Position numbers and translations under genes: made by a program
Notes under the pieces: model-generated
What the model saw: only the letters and a program-made list of their open reading frames with translations
What the model was told of the DNA's origin: nothing
The model's database searches: none
In this document: positions 18,146 through 26,934 of the stretch, one piece after another
Position numbering within the stretch: the first letter of the stretch is position 1
Layout: each line of letters begins with the position of its first letter
Origin: an uncultured Eubacteriales bacterium
Lineage (GTDB): Bacteria > Bacillota > Clostridia > TANB77 > UBA1234
NCBI GenBank assembly: GCA_949283575.1
Contig: CASDSU010000031.1
Coordinates: 1 to 64,000, forward strand
Reading direction: 5' to 3'
DNA: 64,000 bases

Positions 18146-18184
18146 ATAGTTGTAACAAAAAGTTATGAAGGACCGACCGATGTA

Positions 18185-18212
18185 CAAGTTAACTGTTAAT
18201 TAGGATAACTTG
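18185..18212 (+). promoter_or_regulatory. Leader hairpin before ribosome site (copy 1)
   Basis: CAAGTTA (18185-18191) pairs with TAACTTG (18206-18212) directly before AAAAGGAGG. The same arrangement occurs at 22543-22570 with a compensating base-pair change, so the structure rather than the sequence appears conserved. Confidence 0.5.
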
Positions 18213-18229
18213 AAAAGGAGGAACCAAAA

Positions 18230-18468
18230 ATGACTGCATTATTTTTCGGGGAGAGTCAGATTGCAAAGGTGAGAAAGAACGTATGAGAGTTGCAGAAGCC
18301 ATAAAGGGAGAGATTAGAAGCTTCTTGGGGTTTGAGGCAGATGTGGACTTTTCGCTTTCTCGAACGGAAGAGTGGGAGATTGATGAAGACCGCTTGCCGT
18401 ACTGTGATTTTACGACGGAGACTATGTATTTTTATAACATAACTATCAAGATCAAGTTGGAACGTTGA
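18230..18468 (+). pseudogene. Degenerate paralogue of the 22.6 kb small gene
   Basis: ATG 18230 behind AAAAGGAGG opens MTALFFGESQIAKVRKNV and stops early. In another frame, 18283-18468 gives RVAEAIKGEIRSFLGFEADV and then DFSLSRTEEWEID and MYFYNITIKIKLE. These two pieces match the start (MAFFFTDEQITKM) and the last 60 residues (LREEISQLFGVNAEVDFF and on to VYYYSLTVKVKL) of the intact gene at 22589-22984. The central 60-70 residues are missing. It has its own promoter, leader hairpin and terminator, like the intact copy. GC content is above the genome average. Function of the family unknown. Confidence 0.7.
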
Positions 18469-18494
18469 TAACTTGTGTAAGCAAAGTGATGAAG

Positions 18495-18529
18495 AAATTC
18501 GCATACAATTAAGTATGCGAATTTTTGTT
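18495..18529 (+). terminator. Rho-independent terminator
   Basis: A perfect 12-bp stem (AAATTCGCATAC with GTATGCGAATTT) is followed by TTTTGTTT. Confidence 0.85.
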
Positions 18530-18547
18530 TAAAGTGATGTCAAAACT

Positions 18548-18576
18548 TTGATGTAAGCTTAATTACGTGATATAAT
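18548..18576 (+). promoter_or_regulatory. Sigma-A type promoter
   Basis: TTGATG (18548-18553), spacer of 17, then consensus TATAAT (18571-18576). Downstream is a hairpin AAATTGT...ACAATTT (about 18603-18630) in the leader of the gene starting at 18651. Confidence 0.7.
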
Positions 18577-18650
18577 CCCAAGGATTTAAGCGTTGTTGCT
18601 TGAAATTGTTTGTTGAAGATTTCACAATTTATATGAGGGGGTTAAGAGGT

Positions 18651-19336
18651 ATGCCAGGTTATTACTTACATTTTGCCGCTTGTGGAGGAGATTCGCTTAA
18701 GAATCTGATGCTATAATGTATGGCCGTTTGGATATTGATGCAAAATTTCGCAAAGTTCTGATGCAAAAAAACGTAATCAAAGATAATTATGAGTATGCTA
18801 GAGCACATGAAGTTGAAGTCCTTCATACTGATTGGGATAAAACAAACTCTTTGGTTCGAGCTACTTATCCTGAGGTGCATTTGACAGATGAAGTTGAAGC
18901 TCTTGGTGTAGTTGGTTTCATCGATGGAGGAAATCTTACCTATGTAGACTGGCCTTTGTTGAAAGAAACAATCGATTATTTGAGAACTTTTAACCCGTTG
19001 AATGATGATATGAATGTTATCATTGAAACTGTGTTGGGTAACAATATGGGACCTAACAATTGCGGCGCTTCTCAGAGTTCTTGTAGTGGATGCTCTCGAA
19101 CTAGTAGTTTTTTTTATGACAGCTCGTGCAGTGGTAAGTGTCAGGGAAATGTATATTCTCCGGGGTGGTATATTGGAGATCCTATTGAGAATGATTGTTG
19201 TTGCAGGTGTTGCAGATGCTGTAGGCGCAATCGAAGTCCTTATGAATCAGGACCGTACTATTCTAGATATGATTGTTATGGCCATGAAGTGACCGACGAC
19301 GGAACACATTATGATTCTTCCGGTACGTATTTCTAA
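18651..19336 (+). pseudogene. MPGYYLHFA-family gene with internal deletion and Cys-rich tail
   Basis: ATG 18651 behind AAGAGG opens MPGYYLHFAACGG and stops at 18714-18716. The downstream frame, read as DAIMYGRLDIDAKFRKVL from about 18707, continues to 19336. I recall a family of gut Clostridia proteins that begin MPGYYLHFA and later carry a DAIMY.RLDIDAKF block about 100 residues further on; they are loosely like zinc-dependent phospholipase C proteins. Those 100 residues are missing here. The C-terminus is odd: after a normal family-like end near residue 105 there is a long tail with CSGCS, CSGKC and a CCCRCCRCCRR cluster. The remaining ORF from ATG 18716 (206 aa) might still be translated. 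Family recall is uncertain. Confidence 0.55.
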
Positions 19337-19343
19337 TAAAAAG

Positions 19344-19369
19344 ACGTCCTCTTTTGAGGACGTTTTTTA
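19344..19369 (+). terminator. Rho-independent terminator
   Basis: ACGTCCTC (19344-19351) pairs with GAGGACGT (19356-19363), followed by TTTTTT. It can also end the leftward LysR pseudogene in reverse because of flanking A residues. Confidence 0.85.
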
Positions 19370-20146
19370 TTAAACTGTTTTAAAAAATTTCATAAATTCT
19401 TTCATGGCTGGCGTTAATGATAAGTTTTTAGAATAGAAGAATCCAATATTTCTTTCTGGAATTGGTTCGTTTTGTTTTAACTCAAAAACATCACCATTTT
19501 TTATATATTCTTCGGAGAATTCCTTTATAACACATGACACACCCAAATTAATTTTTGCAAGTTGTAATAATAACTCATGTGCTCCAAGCTCAAATACAGG
19601 ATTTTTATCTTGATGTTCTTTAAAATCATTTCCGGCAACAAAAGTATCATGCACAGTCATACAATTTTTTATTTCAAGAGTTTCATCTTCAATTGGTAAA
19701 TTTCCAAAAGCTAAATCTATTTTTCCTTTCTTCAGTAATTCAACAGTTTCGTGAGTAACTCTATTTATAATTTGAATTTTTATGTTTGGATATAATTTGT
19801 GGAACATTTCTAAATGAGAAAGTAATTAGTGGGTGGTTATTGTGTCTGCCGCACCTATTTTAAGTTCACCCATTTCAAGCGTTTTTAGCGACTCAAGTTT
19901 ATGAAGTCCAGTATCTAAAAGTTCCATTGCTGAAGAGGTATATTTGTATAAAAGATCACCAGCTTCTGTAAGGTCTACTCCTTTGGCAGTTCTTTGAAAT
20001 AAAGTAACATTGATTGCACTTTCTAATTGTTTAATTGATTGACTAATGGCTGATTGGGTCATGTAAAGTTCATCAACTGCTTTTGAAAAGCTTTTTGCGT
20101 TTGCAACAACATTGAAGATTTTACAAAGTTCGGTTCGAAAATTTAT
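19370..20146 (-). pseudogene. LysR-type transcription regulator, nonsense mutation
   Basis: On the minus strand the text runs CKIFNVVANAKSFSKAVDEL, then MTQSAISQSIKQLE, the N-terminal winged helix of LysR proteins. It continues to AADTITTH, where a TAA codon stands, and resumes in the same frame with LLSHLEMFHKLYPNIKI through the effector domain to IPERNIGFFYSKN. Family members have Tyr or similar at that position (TAC or TAT to TAA). The expected start is also damaged: seven bases after AGGAGG (20154-20159) stands ATA (20144-20146) instead of ATG. Two independent lesions make it a pseudogene. The regulated gene is unknown. Confidence 0.82.
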
Positions 20147-20364
20147 AAAAAAACCTCCTAAAAATGTATTATCTCTTTTTGAGAATAATCATAAAACAAA
20201 TCATATATTATGATGTTAATATACATATTAGCAAGACTTATATCGGGTAGTAGTGATAGTAATTTAATTTATAACTTCGGGGAGATTATACTTAAAATAT
20301 GGTAAAAAAGCAAGATTGCAAGAATATATTTTAAAACTTTTTGTAAGATAGTAATAAAAAATAG

Positions 20365-20512
20365 CTACATCGATATGATGCAGCCTTTTTTATAACTTTC
20401 ATATTCTTCATTTTTGAAAATCATTGTTCCACCATTTGCATTAAAAACAAAAAAACATGTATCCATTACAGGTGCGTCAGACCAACCTTCCCTTGGATTT
20501 CTGAAATTAATG
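20365..20512 (-). pseudogene. Short remnant of an AbrB/MazE-like or unknown gene
   Basis: A minus-strand frame reads INFRNPREGWSDAPVMDTCF and then FNANGGTMIFKNEEYESYKK, ending at TAG 20365-20367. The NPREGW element is common near the C-terminus of AbrB/MazE-type antitoxins, but the rest does not fit that family well. There is no start codon on the left boundary with the helicase remnant. I read it as a decayed fragment, low confidence. Confidence 0.3.
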
Positions 20513-20517
20513 ATGAG

Positions 20518-22485
20518 TTGACACAAACAAAACTAGCTATATTAGAAGAAGGGTTAAAAAATGTAAAGAGTGAAAATGATGAAAGTGAAGAATCAAATGT
20601 ACTAGTTAGATTATTTTCAAAAATTAGAATGAATAGAAAAATGAATGTTATTTTAAAAGATTATTTTAAGACTAAAAATAAAGAATTGCGTAATATATTA
20701 TTAAACAAACTAGAAGAAGTAATTCAAAGTCTTAAATTTTACACAAAATATCAAGAATTGAAATTAGTATATAAAGGTTTGAATCAGACAGAGAACTCAT
20801 ATTATAAGGTTATTTCAAGTATAAAAACAGAATGTGAATATACGCTTAATGATGCAAATAATGATTTGTTCAATCAATTATTGTATAACTATATTGAAGC
20901 TTTTGAAGTTAAACATAGGGAAGTTTTTCAAGAAGTTAATGACTTTGATAATATTATTCGCGAATTTGGTTCTACAATAGGGAATAAACAAGAAATGACT
21001 AAGAGAAAATTAGAAGAGATTTTGTCTAGTGAAATAGCAGAAATTTCTAATTCAAAACGCTGTGGAGAAATTTTAAGAGTATTAGATAGTAAAAGAAAAT
21101 GGAGCGCTAATAAGTTTATACAGAAATTCAATTTTGAATTGTTTAGAAGTGTGAAGATTTGGCTTTTGACGCCTGAAGTTGTTTCTGAAATTATTCCACT
21201 TCAGACTGGTGTTTTTGATTTAGTTATTTTTGATGAGGCTTTACAAATGTTTGTTGAAAAAGGTATTCCTTCAATTTTAAGAGCAAAAAAAGTTGTGATT
21301 GCAGGAGATCATAAACAGCTTCGTCCATCAAATCTTGGTGCTGGTAGGATAGAAATTGATGAGGATAGTTTGGGTGAAGATGAAGAAATTTCAGCTGCAT
21401 TGGAAGAGGAAAGTTTGCTTGATTTGGCAAGATTTAAGTATAAAGATGTATTGCTTAATTTCCATTATCGTTCTAAGTTTGAAGAGTTAATAGCATTTTC
21501 AAACCATGCATTTTACGATGGAAGATTATATGTATCGCCTAATACTACTGAATGTGAAATGCCACCGATTGAGGTTCATAAAATTGAAAATGGAATGTGG
21601 ACTAAAAGAGCAAATATCGAAGAAGCTAAATATATTGTAGAAATGGTAAAAAAGTTCTTCGAAGAAAGAACTGGAGAAGAAACAATTGGTATTATTACGT
21701 TTAATATTTCTCAACGCGAATTGATTGAAGATTTAATTGATGAAGAATGTGCTAAGTCACCAGAGTTTGCATTTTATGTTCAAACTGAGATGGAGCGCAA
21801 GAAAAATGAGCAAGATATTGGTTTGTTCGTGAAAAATATTGAAAGTGTTCAAGGTGACGAAAGAGATGTTATCATTTTTTCAATTGGATACGCAAAGAAT
21901 GAAAATGGTAAAATTGTTAGAAATTTTGGTTGGTTAAATCAGCAAGGTGGAGAAAATAGACTTAATGTTGCTATAAGTAGGGCAAAGCAAAAAGTGCATA
22001 TAGTTACGTCGATTAATCCTTCAGAACTTCAAGTTGAAGATGTTAAAAATGATGGTCCAAGATATTTAAAGAAATACCTTGAATATGCTGTTGCTATAAG
22101 TAATAGAGATAAAGAGGCAGCAAAACAAATTTTACATTCTTTGAGCGATGATAAAAATCCTAGACAAGCTGTTACGTTTGAAGGTGACTTTGAAAATCAG
22201 GTGTACGACGCGCTTGTTAAAATGGGATTCGAAGTCGATATACAAGTTGGTATCGATGGTTATAGGATAGATATGGCTGTTAAGAAAAGAGGAAATTATG
22301 TTTTAGGAATTGAATGTGATGGAAAATTGTACCACAGTTCAAAAACTGCTCGTGAGAGGGATTATCACAGACAAAAATATTTAGAATCAAGAGGATGGAA
22401 GATATATCGTATATGGAGTACAAATTGGTGGAAAAATCCAACACAAGAGATTGAAAAAATTTCAGCGATTGTTGACATTTTGTAA
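20518..22485 (+). pseudogene. SF1 helicase with C-terminal nuclease domain, N-terminus missing
   Basis: The 655-residue frame holds the second part of a superfamily 1 (Upf1/DUF4011-like) helicase. Motifs are FDLVIFDEAL (Walker B), VVIAGDHKQLRP (motif III), VLLNFHYRSKFEEL (IV), TIGIITF, SVQGDERDVIIFSIGY (V) and RLNVAISRAKQKV (VI). From about residue 560 there is an MTES_1575/Vsr-like endonuclease domain: FENQVYDAL, GYRIDMAV, VLGIECDGKLYHSS, RGWKIYRIW. The Walker A domain that should precede is absent, and only an unconvincing TTG (20518) is available. The upstream frame is open without a ribosome site. Full relatives, often in defence islands, exceed 1000 residues. Probably a 5'-truncated gene. 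Confidence 0.8.
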
Positions 22486-22500
22486 AAAAGCGAGTAAAAT
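22472..22500 (+). promoter_or_regulatory. Near-consensus sigma-A promoter
   Basis: TTGACA (22472-22477), spacer of 17, then TAAAAT (22495-22500). It overlaps the end of the helicase remnant and drives the gene at 22589. Confidence 0.7.
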
Positions 22501-22542
22501 GTGGGCGTAAAAGGAGGAACTGTAAAGACCAACAAAGACGTG

Positions 22543-22570
22543 CAAGTTGACAGATAATTTTGACGACTTG
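22543..22570 (+). promoter_or_regulatory. Leader hairpin before ribosome site (copy 2)
   Basis: CAAGTTG (22543-22549) pairs with CGACTTG (22564-22570), directly followed by AAAAGGAGG. Compared with 18185-18212, the innermost pair changes from A-T to G-C, so pairing is kept. Confidence 0.5.
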
Positions 22571-22588
22571 AAAAGGAGGAATCGGATT

Positions 22589-22984
22589 ATGGCATTCTTT
22601 TTCACCGACGAACAGATTACGAAGATGAAGTTTCTTATTCCTGAAGTGAAGATTCCGGAACGAGAGCATAATTCTCCGGCATATATTGCGAAGGAAATTC
22701 TCGCAGGCGTAACTATCCACGACATTAAGCTGGATGGTGGCGTCATTACCGTTTGTCGCGACGCCAGGACGTATTCATATAACTATTACAACAAGGATGA
22801 ATGTGCCAAGGCTGAGGAAGATCTTCGTGAGGAGATTAGTCAGCTTTTTGGCGTCAATGCGGAAGTTGATTTTTTCATTGCCGCAACGGAAGAGCGTGAA
22901 CCTGATCCGCTGCCGCCCATGTATTGGGGTGGAACCGAAACTGTTTACTACTACAGCCTTACCGTGAAGGTGAAGTTGGCGTAA
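22589..22984 (+). CDS. Hypothetical protein of atypical composition (131 aa)
   Basis: ATG 22589 lies eight bases behind GGAGG, so the upstream TTG start is not needed. The product is soluble: MAFFFTDEQITKMKFLIPEV, then IHDIKLDGGVITVCRDARTY, a central DECAKAEEDLREEISQLFG helix and a C-terminal strand pair ending VYYYSLTVKVKLA. No motif I recognise. Codons such as GCC, CGC, CCG and CTG are frequent, unlike neighbouring AT-rich genes. It has a private promoter, leader hairpin and terminator. A degenerate paralogue lies at 18230-18468. The intact copy may be a horizontally acquired stand-alone cassette. Confidence 0.75.
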   Translation: MAFFFTDEQITKMKFLIPEVKIPEREHNSPAYIAKEILAGVTIHDIKLDGGVITVCRDARTYSYNYYNKDECAKAEEDLREEISQLFGVNAEVDFFIAATEEREPDPLPPMYWGGTETVYYYSLTVKVKLA

Positions 22985-22993
22985 AACAAAAAG

Positions 22994-23023
22994 ACCGCAT
23001 ATCTTACGATATGCGGTTTTTTG
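22994..23023 (+). terminator. Rho-independent terminator
   Basis: ACCGCATATC (22994-23003) pairs with GATATGCGGT (23008-23017) around TTAC, followed by TTTTT. Confidence 0.9.
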
Positions 23024-23052
23024 AAAATATTATGGTATAATTTTAAATAGAG

Positions 23053-23367
23053 GTGATTTTTATGGAATGGCACGAAGAGTCAAGAGCGAATAACGAGTTT
23101 TCACTTGGTGTTTTAGAAATTATAAAATTTGAAAAGACAGAGGATATAGTTGTTTTTGGAAGAGAAAAAGGAATTTTGGCTGGAGCAAATGTTGTTATGC
23201 CAAATCTTTCACCAATATCAGTTAGAAAAAAATATGAATTATATGATAATAAAATTTGCATGGATGCAGAATCTGCGCAAAACAAAAAAGAGCTAGAAGA
23301 GAAAATGGAAAAAATTAGTTATAAAATAGTTATAGACCGTGGAGATATAAGAAAGGAGTTTGAATAA
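23053..23367 (+). pseudogene. hydE: hydE remnant (C-terminal end of FeFe-hydrogenase maturase)
   Basis: Only about the last 90 residues of HydE are left: VVFGREKGILAGANVVMPNL, then SPISVRKKYELYDNKICMDA, which are HydE C-terminal signatures, and a VIDRGD end. The radical-SAM CX3CX2C motif and most of the barrel are gone. A start at ATG 23062 behind AGGTGA is possible but would give no enzyme. HydE is the radical SAM enzyme that works with HydG and HydF to build the H-cluster. Its stop overlaps the hydG start (TAATG), preserving the operon structure of the ancestral hydEGF locus. Confidence 0.8.
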
Positions 23368-24705
23368 TGGCAGTTTATAATCCAAAATCTTTGAAAGCAG
23401 AAGAGTTTATAAATAATGAAGAAATTTTAGAAACTCTTGAGTATGCTGAAAAAATAAAAATAATGTTAAGTTGATAGATGAAATTTTAGAAAAAGCTAGA
23501 CCTAAGAAAACTGATAAAGGTTTCAGATGCGAAGGTCTTTCTCATAGAGAAGCTTCAATCCTGCTTGCATGTGAAATTCCTGAGAAGATAGAAAAAATTT
23601 ATAAAATAGTAGAAGAAATAAAGCTTGCTTTTTATGGCAATAGAATTGTTATGTTTGCGCCACTTTATTTGTCAAATTATTGTGTGAATGGTTGTGTGTA
23701 CTGTCCATATCATTTGAAAAATAAACATATTGCGAGAAAGAAACTTACGCAGGAAGAAGTAAAAAATGAAGTTATTGCGCTTCAAGACATGGGGCATAAA
23801 CGTTTAGCAATTGAGGCTGGTGAAGATCCTGTTAATAATATCGTCTTTTAAAAGAAGCTGGAATTGGTACGTATATTTTGTTTCAAGAAACTTACCATAA
23901 ACAAAGTTATTTGGAGCTTCATCCAACTGGTCCAAAGCATGATTATGATTATCATACTGAAGCGATGGATAGAGCGATGGAAGGGGGAATTGATGATGTA
24001 GGTCTTGGGGTCCTTTTTGGTCTTGAAATGTATAAATATGAATTTGCTGGGCTTTTGATGCATGCTGAACATTTGGAAGCTGTGCATGGAGTAGGCCCTC
24101 ATACGATTAGCGTTCCAAGAATAAAACATGCTGATGACATTGATCCTACTGCATTTGATAATTCTATTTCTGATGAGATATTTGCTAAAATCACAGCGTG
24201 CATTCGTTTAGCAGTTCCTTACACAGGAATGATTATTTCAACAAGAGAATCTGAAGAGGTTAGAGGAAAACTTTTGCACCTTGGAATTTCGCAGTAAGTG
24301 GTGCATCGCGTACTTCGGTTGGTGGTTACACAGAGAAAGAACGTCCGCACGACACTGAACAATTTGATGTATCAGATCAAAGAACTTTGGATGAGGGTTG
24401 TACGTTGGCTTATGGAAAATAATCATATTCCTTCATTTTGCACGGCGTGCTATCGTGAGGGAAGAACGGGTGATAGATTTATGAGTCTTTGCAAAAGTGG
24501 ACAAATAATAAATTGTTGTCATCCAAATGCATTAATGACACTTGCAGAATATTTGGTGGGTTATGCTTCAGATGAAACAAAGAAAATTGGTTTTGAACTT
24601 ATAGAAAAAGAGCTTCAAAAAATTACAAATGAAAAAGTTAAATCGATTGCTACGCAAAATATTGAAGATATCAAATCTTCAAATCGTAGAGATTTTCGTT
24701 TTTAA
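23367..24705 (+). pseudogene. hydG: hydG pseudogene (tyrosine lyase for H-cluster), several lesions
   Basis: The gene starts ATGGCAGTTTATAATCC at 23367. Four lesions are seen. One: a base lost in an A run near 23455, after which KLIDEILEKARPKK is in a new frame. Two: about 45 codons deleted after EAGEDPVNN (near 23845). Three: a base lost after LLHLGISQ at 24298. Four: an extra G near 24395 in the TLDE-VVRWLME junction. Intact signatures between them include the radical-SAM cluster in NYCVNGCVYCPYH, then ILFQETYHKQSYLELHPTGP, GLGVLFGLEMYKYEF and the C-terminal cluster region PSFCTACYREGRTGDRF. HydG makes CO and cyanide from tyrosine for the FeFe-hydrogenase active site. It cannot function here. 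Confidence 0.9.
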
Positions 24706-24717
24706 GGAGTGAGGGTG

Positions 24718-25902
24718 ATGGGATTAAATAATACGGTATCTGCTGAAAGGATTCATATTGGAATCTTCGGCTCAAGAAATGCTGGGAAATCTAGTATTAT
24801 AAATGCAATAACAAATCAAAATATTGCGATAGTTTCAGATACGCCAGGAACAACTACAGATTCAGTGAAAAAGACAATGGAACTTTTGCCGCTTGGACCA
24901 GTTGTAATAATTGATACACCTGGAATTGACGATACGGGTGAGCTTGGAAAAATGCGTGTAAAAAAAGCTAAGCAAGTGTTAAATTATGCAGATATTGCGA
25001 TATTAGTTGTTGATGCAACTATTGGCATAGATGATAATGATACGATGCTTGTGGATTTGTTTAATAAAAAGAATATACCATATTTGATTGTGTATAATAA
25101 ATCGGATTTGCTTGATGAGGTGCCTAATGGTACAAACGAAGCTATTTATGTGAGTGCTAAAACAAAAGAAAATATTGAACTACTAAAAGAAAGAATTGCA
25201 AACATTAGTGTGAAAAATGAAAATAAAAAAATTTTGTCAGACATTGTTTCAAAAGGGGATACAGTAGTGCTTGTAATTCCGATAGATAGTTCGGCACCTA
25301 AGGGAAGAATTATATTGCCACAACAGCAAACATTCCGTGAACTTCTGGAAGTGGGAGCAACAATTATAATTTCAAGTGATGATAATTTAAAAGAAACATT
25401 AGACAAACTTGTAGTAAAACCAAAACTTATAATCACTGATTCTCAAGTGTTTGGAAAGGTTAATAAAATTGTGCCAGAAGATGTTATGCTTACGTCATTT
25501 TCGATATTGTTTGCAAGATATAAAGGAAATTTAGAAACGCTTGTTGGAGGTGCAAATGCAATAGAAAAATTAAAAGACGGCGATACGATATTAATATCAG
25601 AAGGCTGCACGCATCATAGACAATGCGAAGATATAGGAAGTGTAAAAATTCCAAAATGGATTAAAGAATATACAAATAAAGATGTTAAATTTTAATTCAC
25701 ATCAGGTACAGAATTTCCAGAAGATGTCTCAAAATACGTATTAATAATTCATTGTGGAAGATGCATGTTAAATGCGCGAGAAATGCATTACCGCCTAGAA
25801 CATGCAAAAGATTCGGGAATACCAATAACTAACTATGGAATTGCAATTGCACATTTGCATGGAATTTTAAAAAGAAGTTTAGAACCATTCAAAGAATTCT
25901 AA
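24718..25902 (+). pseudogene. hydF: hydF (H-cluster scaffold GTPase) with premature stop
   Basis: ATG 24718 is eight bases after AAGGAG. GTPase motifs are GSRNAGKSSIINA (P-loop), DTPG twice and NKSD. The dimerisation part and the start of the cluster domain (SEGCTHHRQCEDIGSVKIPK) follow. At 25693-25695 a TAA replaces the Glu or similar residue in VKF-FTSGTEFPED. The same frame then continues to 25902 with SKYVLIIHCGRCMLNAREM, the Cys-x-x-Cys cluster ligands, and the normal family end ILKRSLEPFKEF. The truncated product would lack part of the iron-sulfur site. Together with hydE and hydG, the whole maturation operon is inactivated. Confidence 0.9.
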
Positions 25903-25939
25903 AAAGTATACTTTCGAAATAAATTATAGTATACTTTTT
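25901..25939 (+). terminator. Terminator of hyd operon
   Basis: AAAAAGTATACT (25901-25912) pairs perfectly with AGTATACTTTTT (25928-25939) around a 15-base loop. Confidence 0.8.
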
Positions 25940-25955
25940 ACTAGGAGGGGTCTGT

Positions 25956-26213
25956 ATGAGTACAATCGTAATTTATAAAACAAAATATGGTTCAACCAAA
26001 ACATATGCAGACTGGATTGCAGAAGAATTAGTTTGTGAATCAGTAGATGCAAAGAGTGTAAAAATAGAGGATTTAGAAAAATATGATACTATTGTGTATG
26101 GGGGCGGATTATACGCAGAAATGGAAAAATTGCTTGTTGAACTTTGTGATGTAAATGGAGATTTTACAGATAAAGCAGCGATTAAAGAGTTAATCGAATA
26201 TGTTAAACACTAA
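25956..26213 (+). pseudogene. Flavodoxin with internal deletion
   Basis: ATG 25956 follows GGAGGG. The N-terminal half is a typical flavodoxin-domain start: IVIYKTKYGSTKTYADWIAE (FMN phosphate-binding loop TKYGSTKT), then YDTIVYGGGLYAEM. The following text, LLVELCDVNGDFTDKAAIKE, belongs to the extreme C-terminus of the same family. About 80 residues with the second FMN loop are missing, leaving 85 of about 165 residues. The frame is intact, but FMN binding is unlikely. It sits right after the broken hydrogenase maturases. Confidence 0.75.
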
Positions 26214-26266
26214 AACGGACAAGTGGGACTGAGAATTTTATCCATAAACTTATGGGGGTGATGTAG

Positions 26267-26923
26267 TTGGAATATTTAATTACATTTTTAGAAGGGGTAA
26301 TTTCTTTTATCTCTCCTTGTATGCTACCAATGATTCCAATATATATATCGTACTTTGCTGGTGATGCAGGTAAGAAAAATAATACGTTGATTAATTCAAT
26401 TGCTTTTGTAATTGGTTTCACAATCATATTTTGTCTTATGGGTGTGTTTGCTGGAACATTAGGTGGACTACTTAGAAATTATCAAAAAATTGTTAATATT
26501 GTTTGTGGAATAATTGTTATATTATTCGGATTAAATTATTTGGAGTTTATAAATATTAAACTTTTTAAATTAAGAAATAAGAAGCAAACAAGTGTGAATG
26601 GAATCTTTTCAGCTTTTTTATTTGGAATAATTTTTTCAATAAATCTTACACCTTGTGTTGGTGCTTTTCTAGGTTCAGCTTTAATGATGGCATCTGTATC
26701 AGGTACTGTGGCTAAAGGGATTTTACTACTTTTAGTTTATTCTTTAGGACTTGGAATTCCTATAGTCCTTTCTGCAGTATTAATAAAAAAGTTAAATTCA
26801 GTTTTTAATTTTATAAAGAAAAATTATAAAATAATCAATAGCATTGCTGGTATTTTCTTGATAGTCATTGGTGTTTTAATGATGTTTGGAATTATGAATA
26901 GTGTATTATATTCTTTAGTATAG
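26267..26923 (+). CDS. ccdA: CcdA-like thiol transport membrane protein
   Basis: TTG 26267 is the start supported by GGGGGTGATG; no ATG is available before the first helix. The 218-residue protein has six predicted membrane helices and the two conserved cysteine sites of CcdA/DsbD: FISPCMLPMIPIYISYFAG in helix 1 and NLTPCVGAFLGSALMMAS in helix 4. It carries reducing equivalents from cytosolic thioredoxin to the outside. The next gene, 11 bases on, is a membrane-anchored TlpA-type thioredoxin, the natural acceptor. Confidence 0.92.
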   Translation: MEYLITFLEGVISFISPCMLPMIPIYISYFAGDAGKKNNTLINSIAFVIGFTIIFCLMGVFAGTLGGLLRNYQKIVNIVCGIIVILFGLNYLEFINIKLFKLRNKKQTSVNGIFSAFLFGIIFSINLTPCVGAFLGSALMMASVSGTVAKGILLLLVYSLGLGIPIVLSAVLIKKLNSVFNFIKKNYKIINSIAGIFLIVIGVLMMFGIMNSVLYSLV

Positions 26924-26934
26924 AGGAGGTTTAT

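Noticed and set aside
19014-19292. 92-codon ORF overlapping the Cys-rich tail
   Set aside because: Alternative frame of the same sequence without ribosome site. It is noted only because it raises the question of which frame of the tail is real; the frame continuous with the family core is preferred.
23367-24705. Programmed frameshifting in hydG
   Set aside because: There are several shifts plus a 45-codon deletion that removes essential sequence; this is decay, not recoding.
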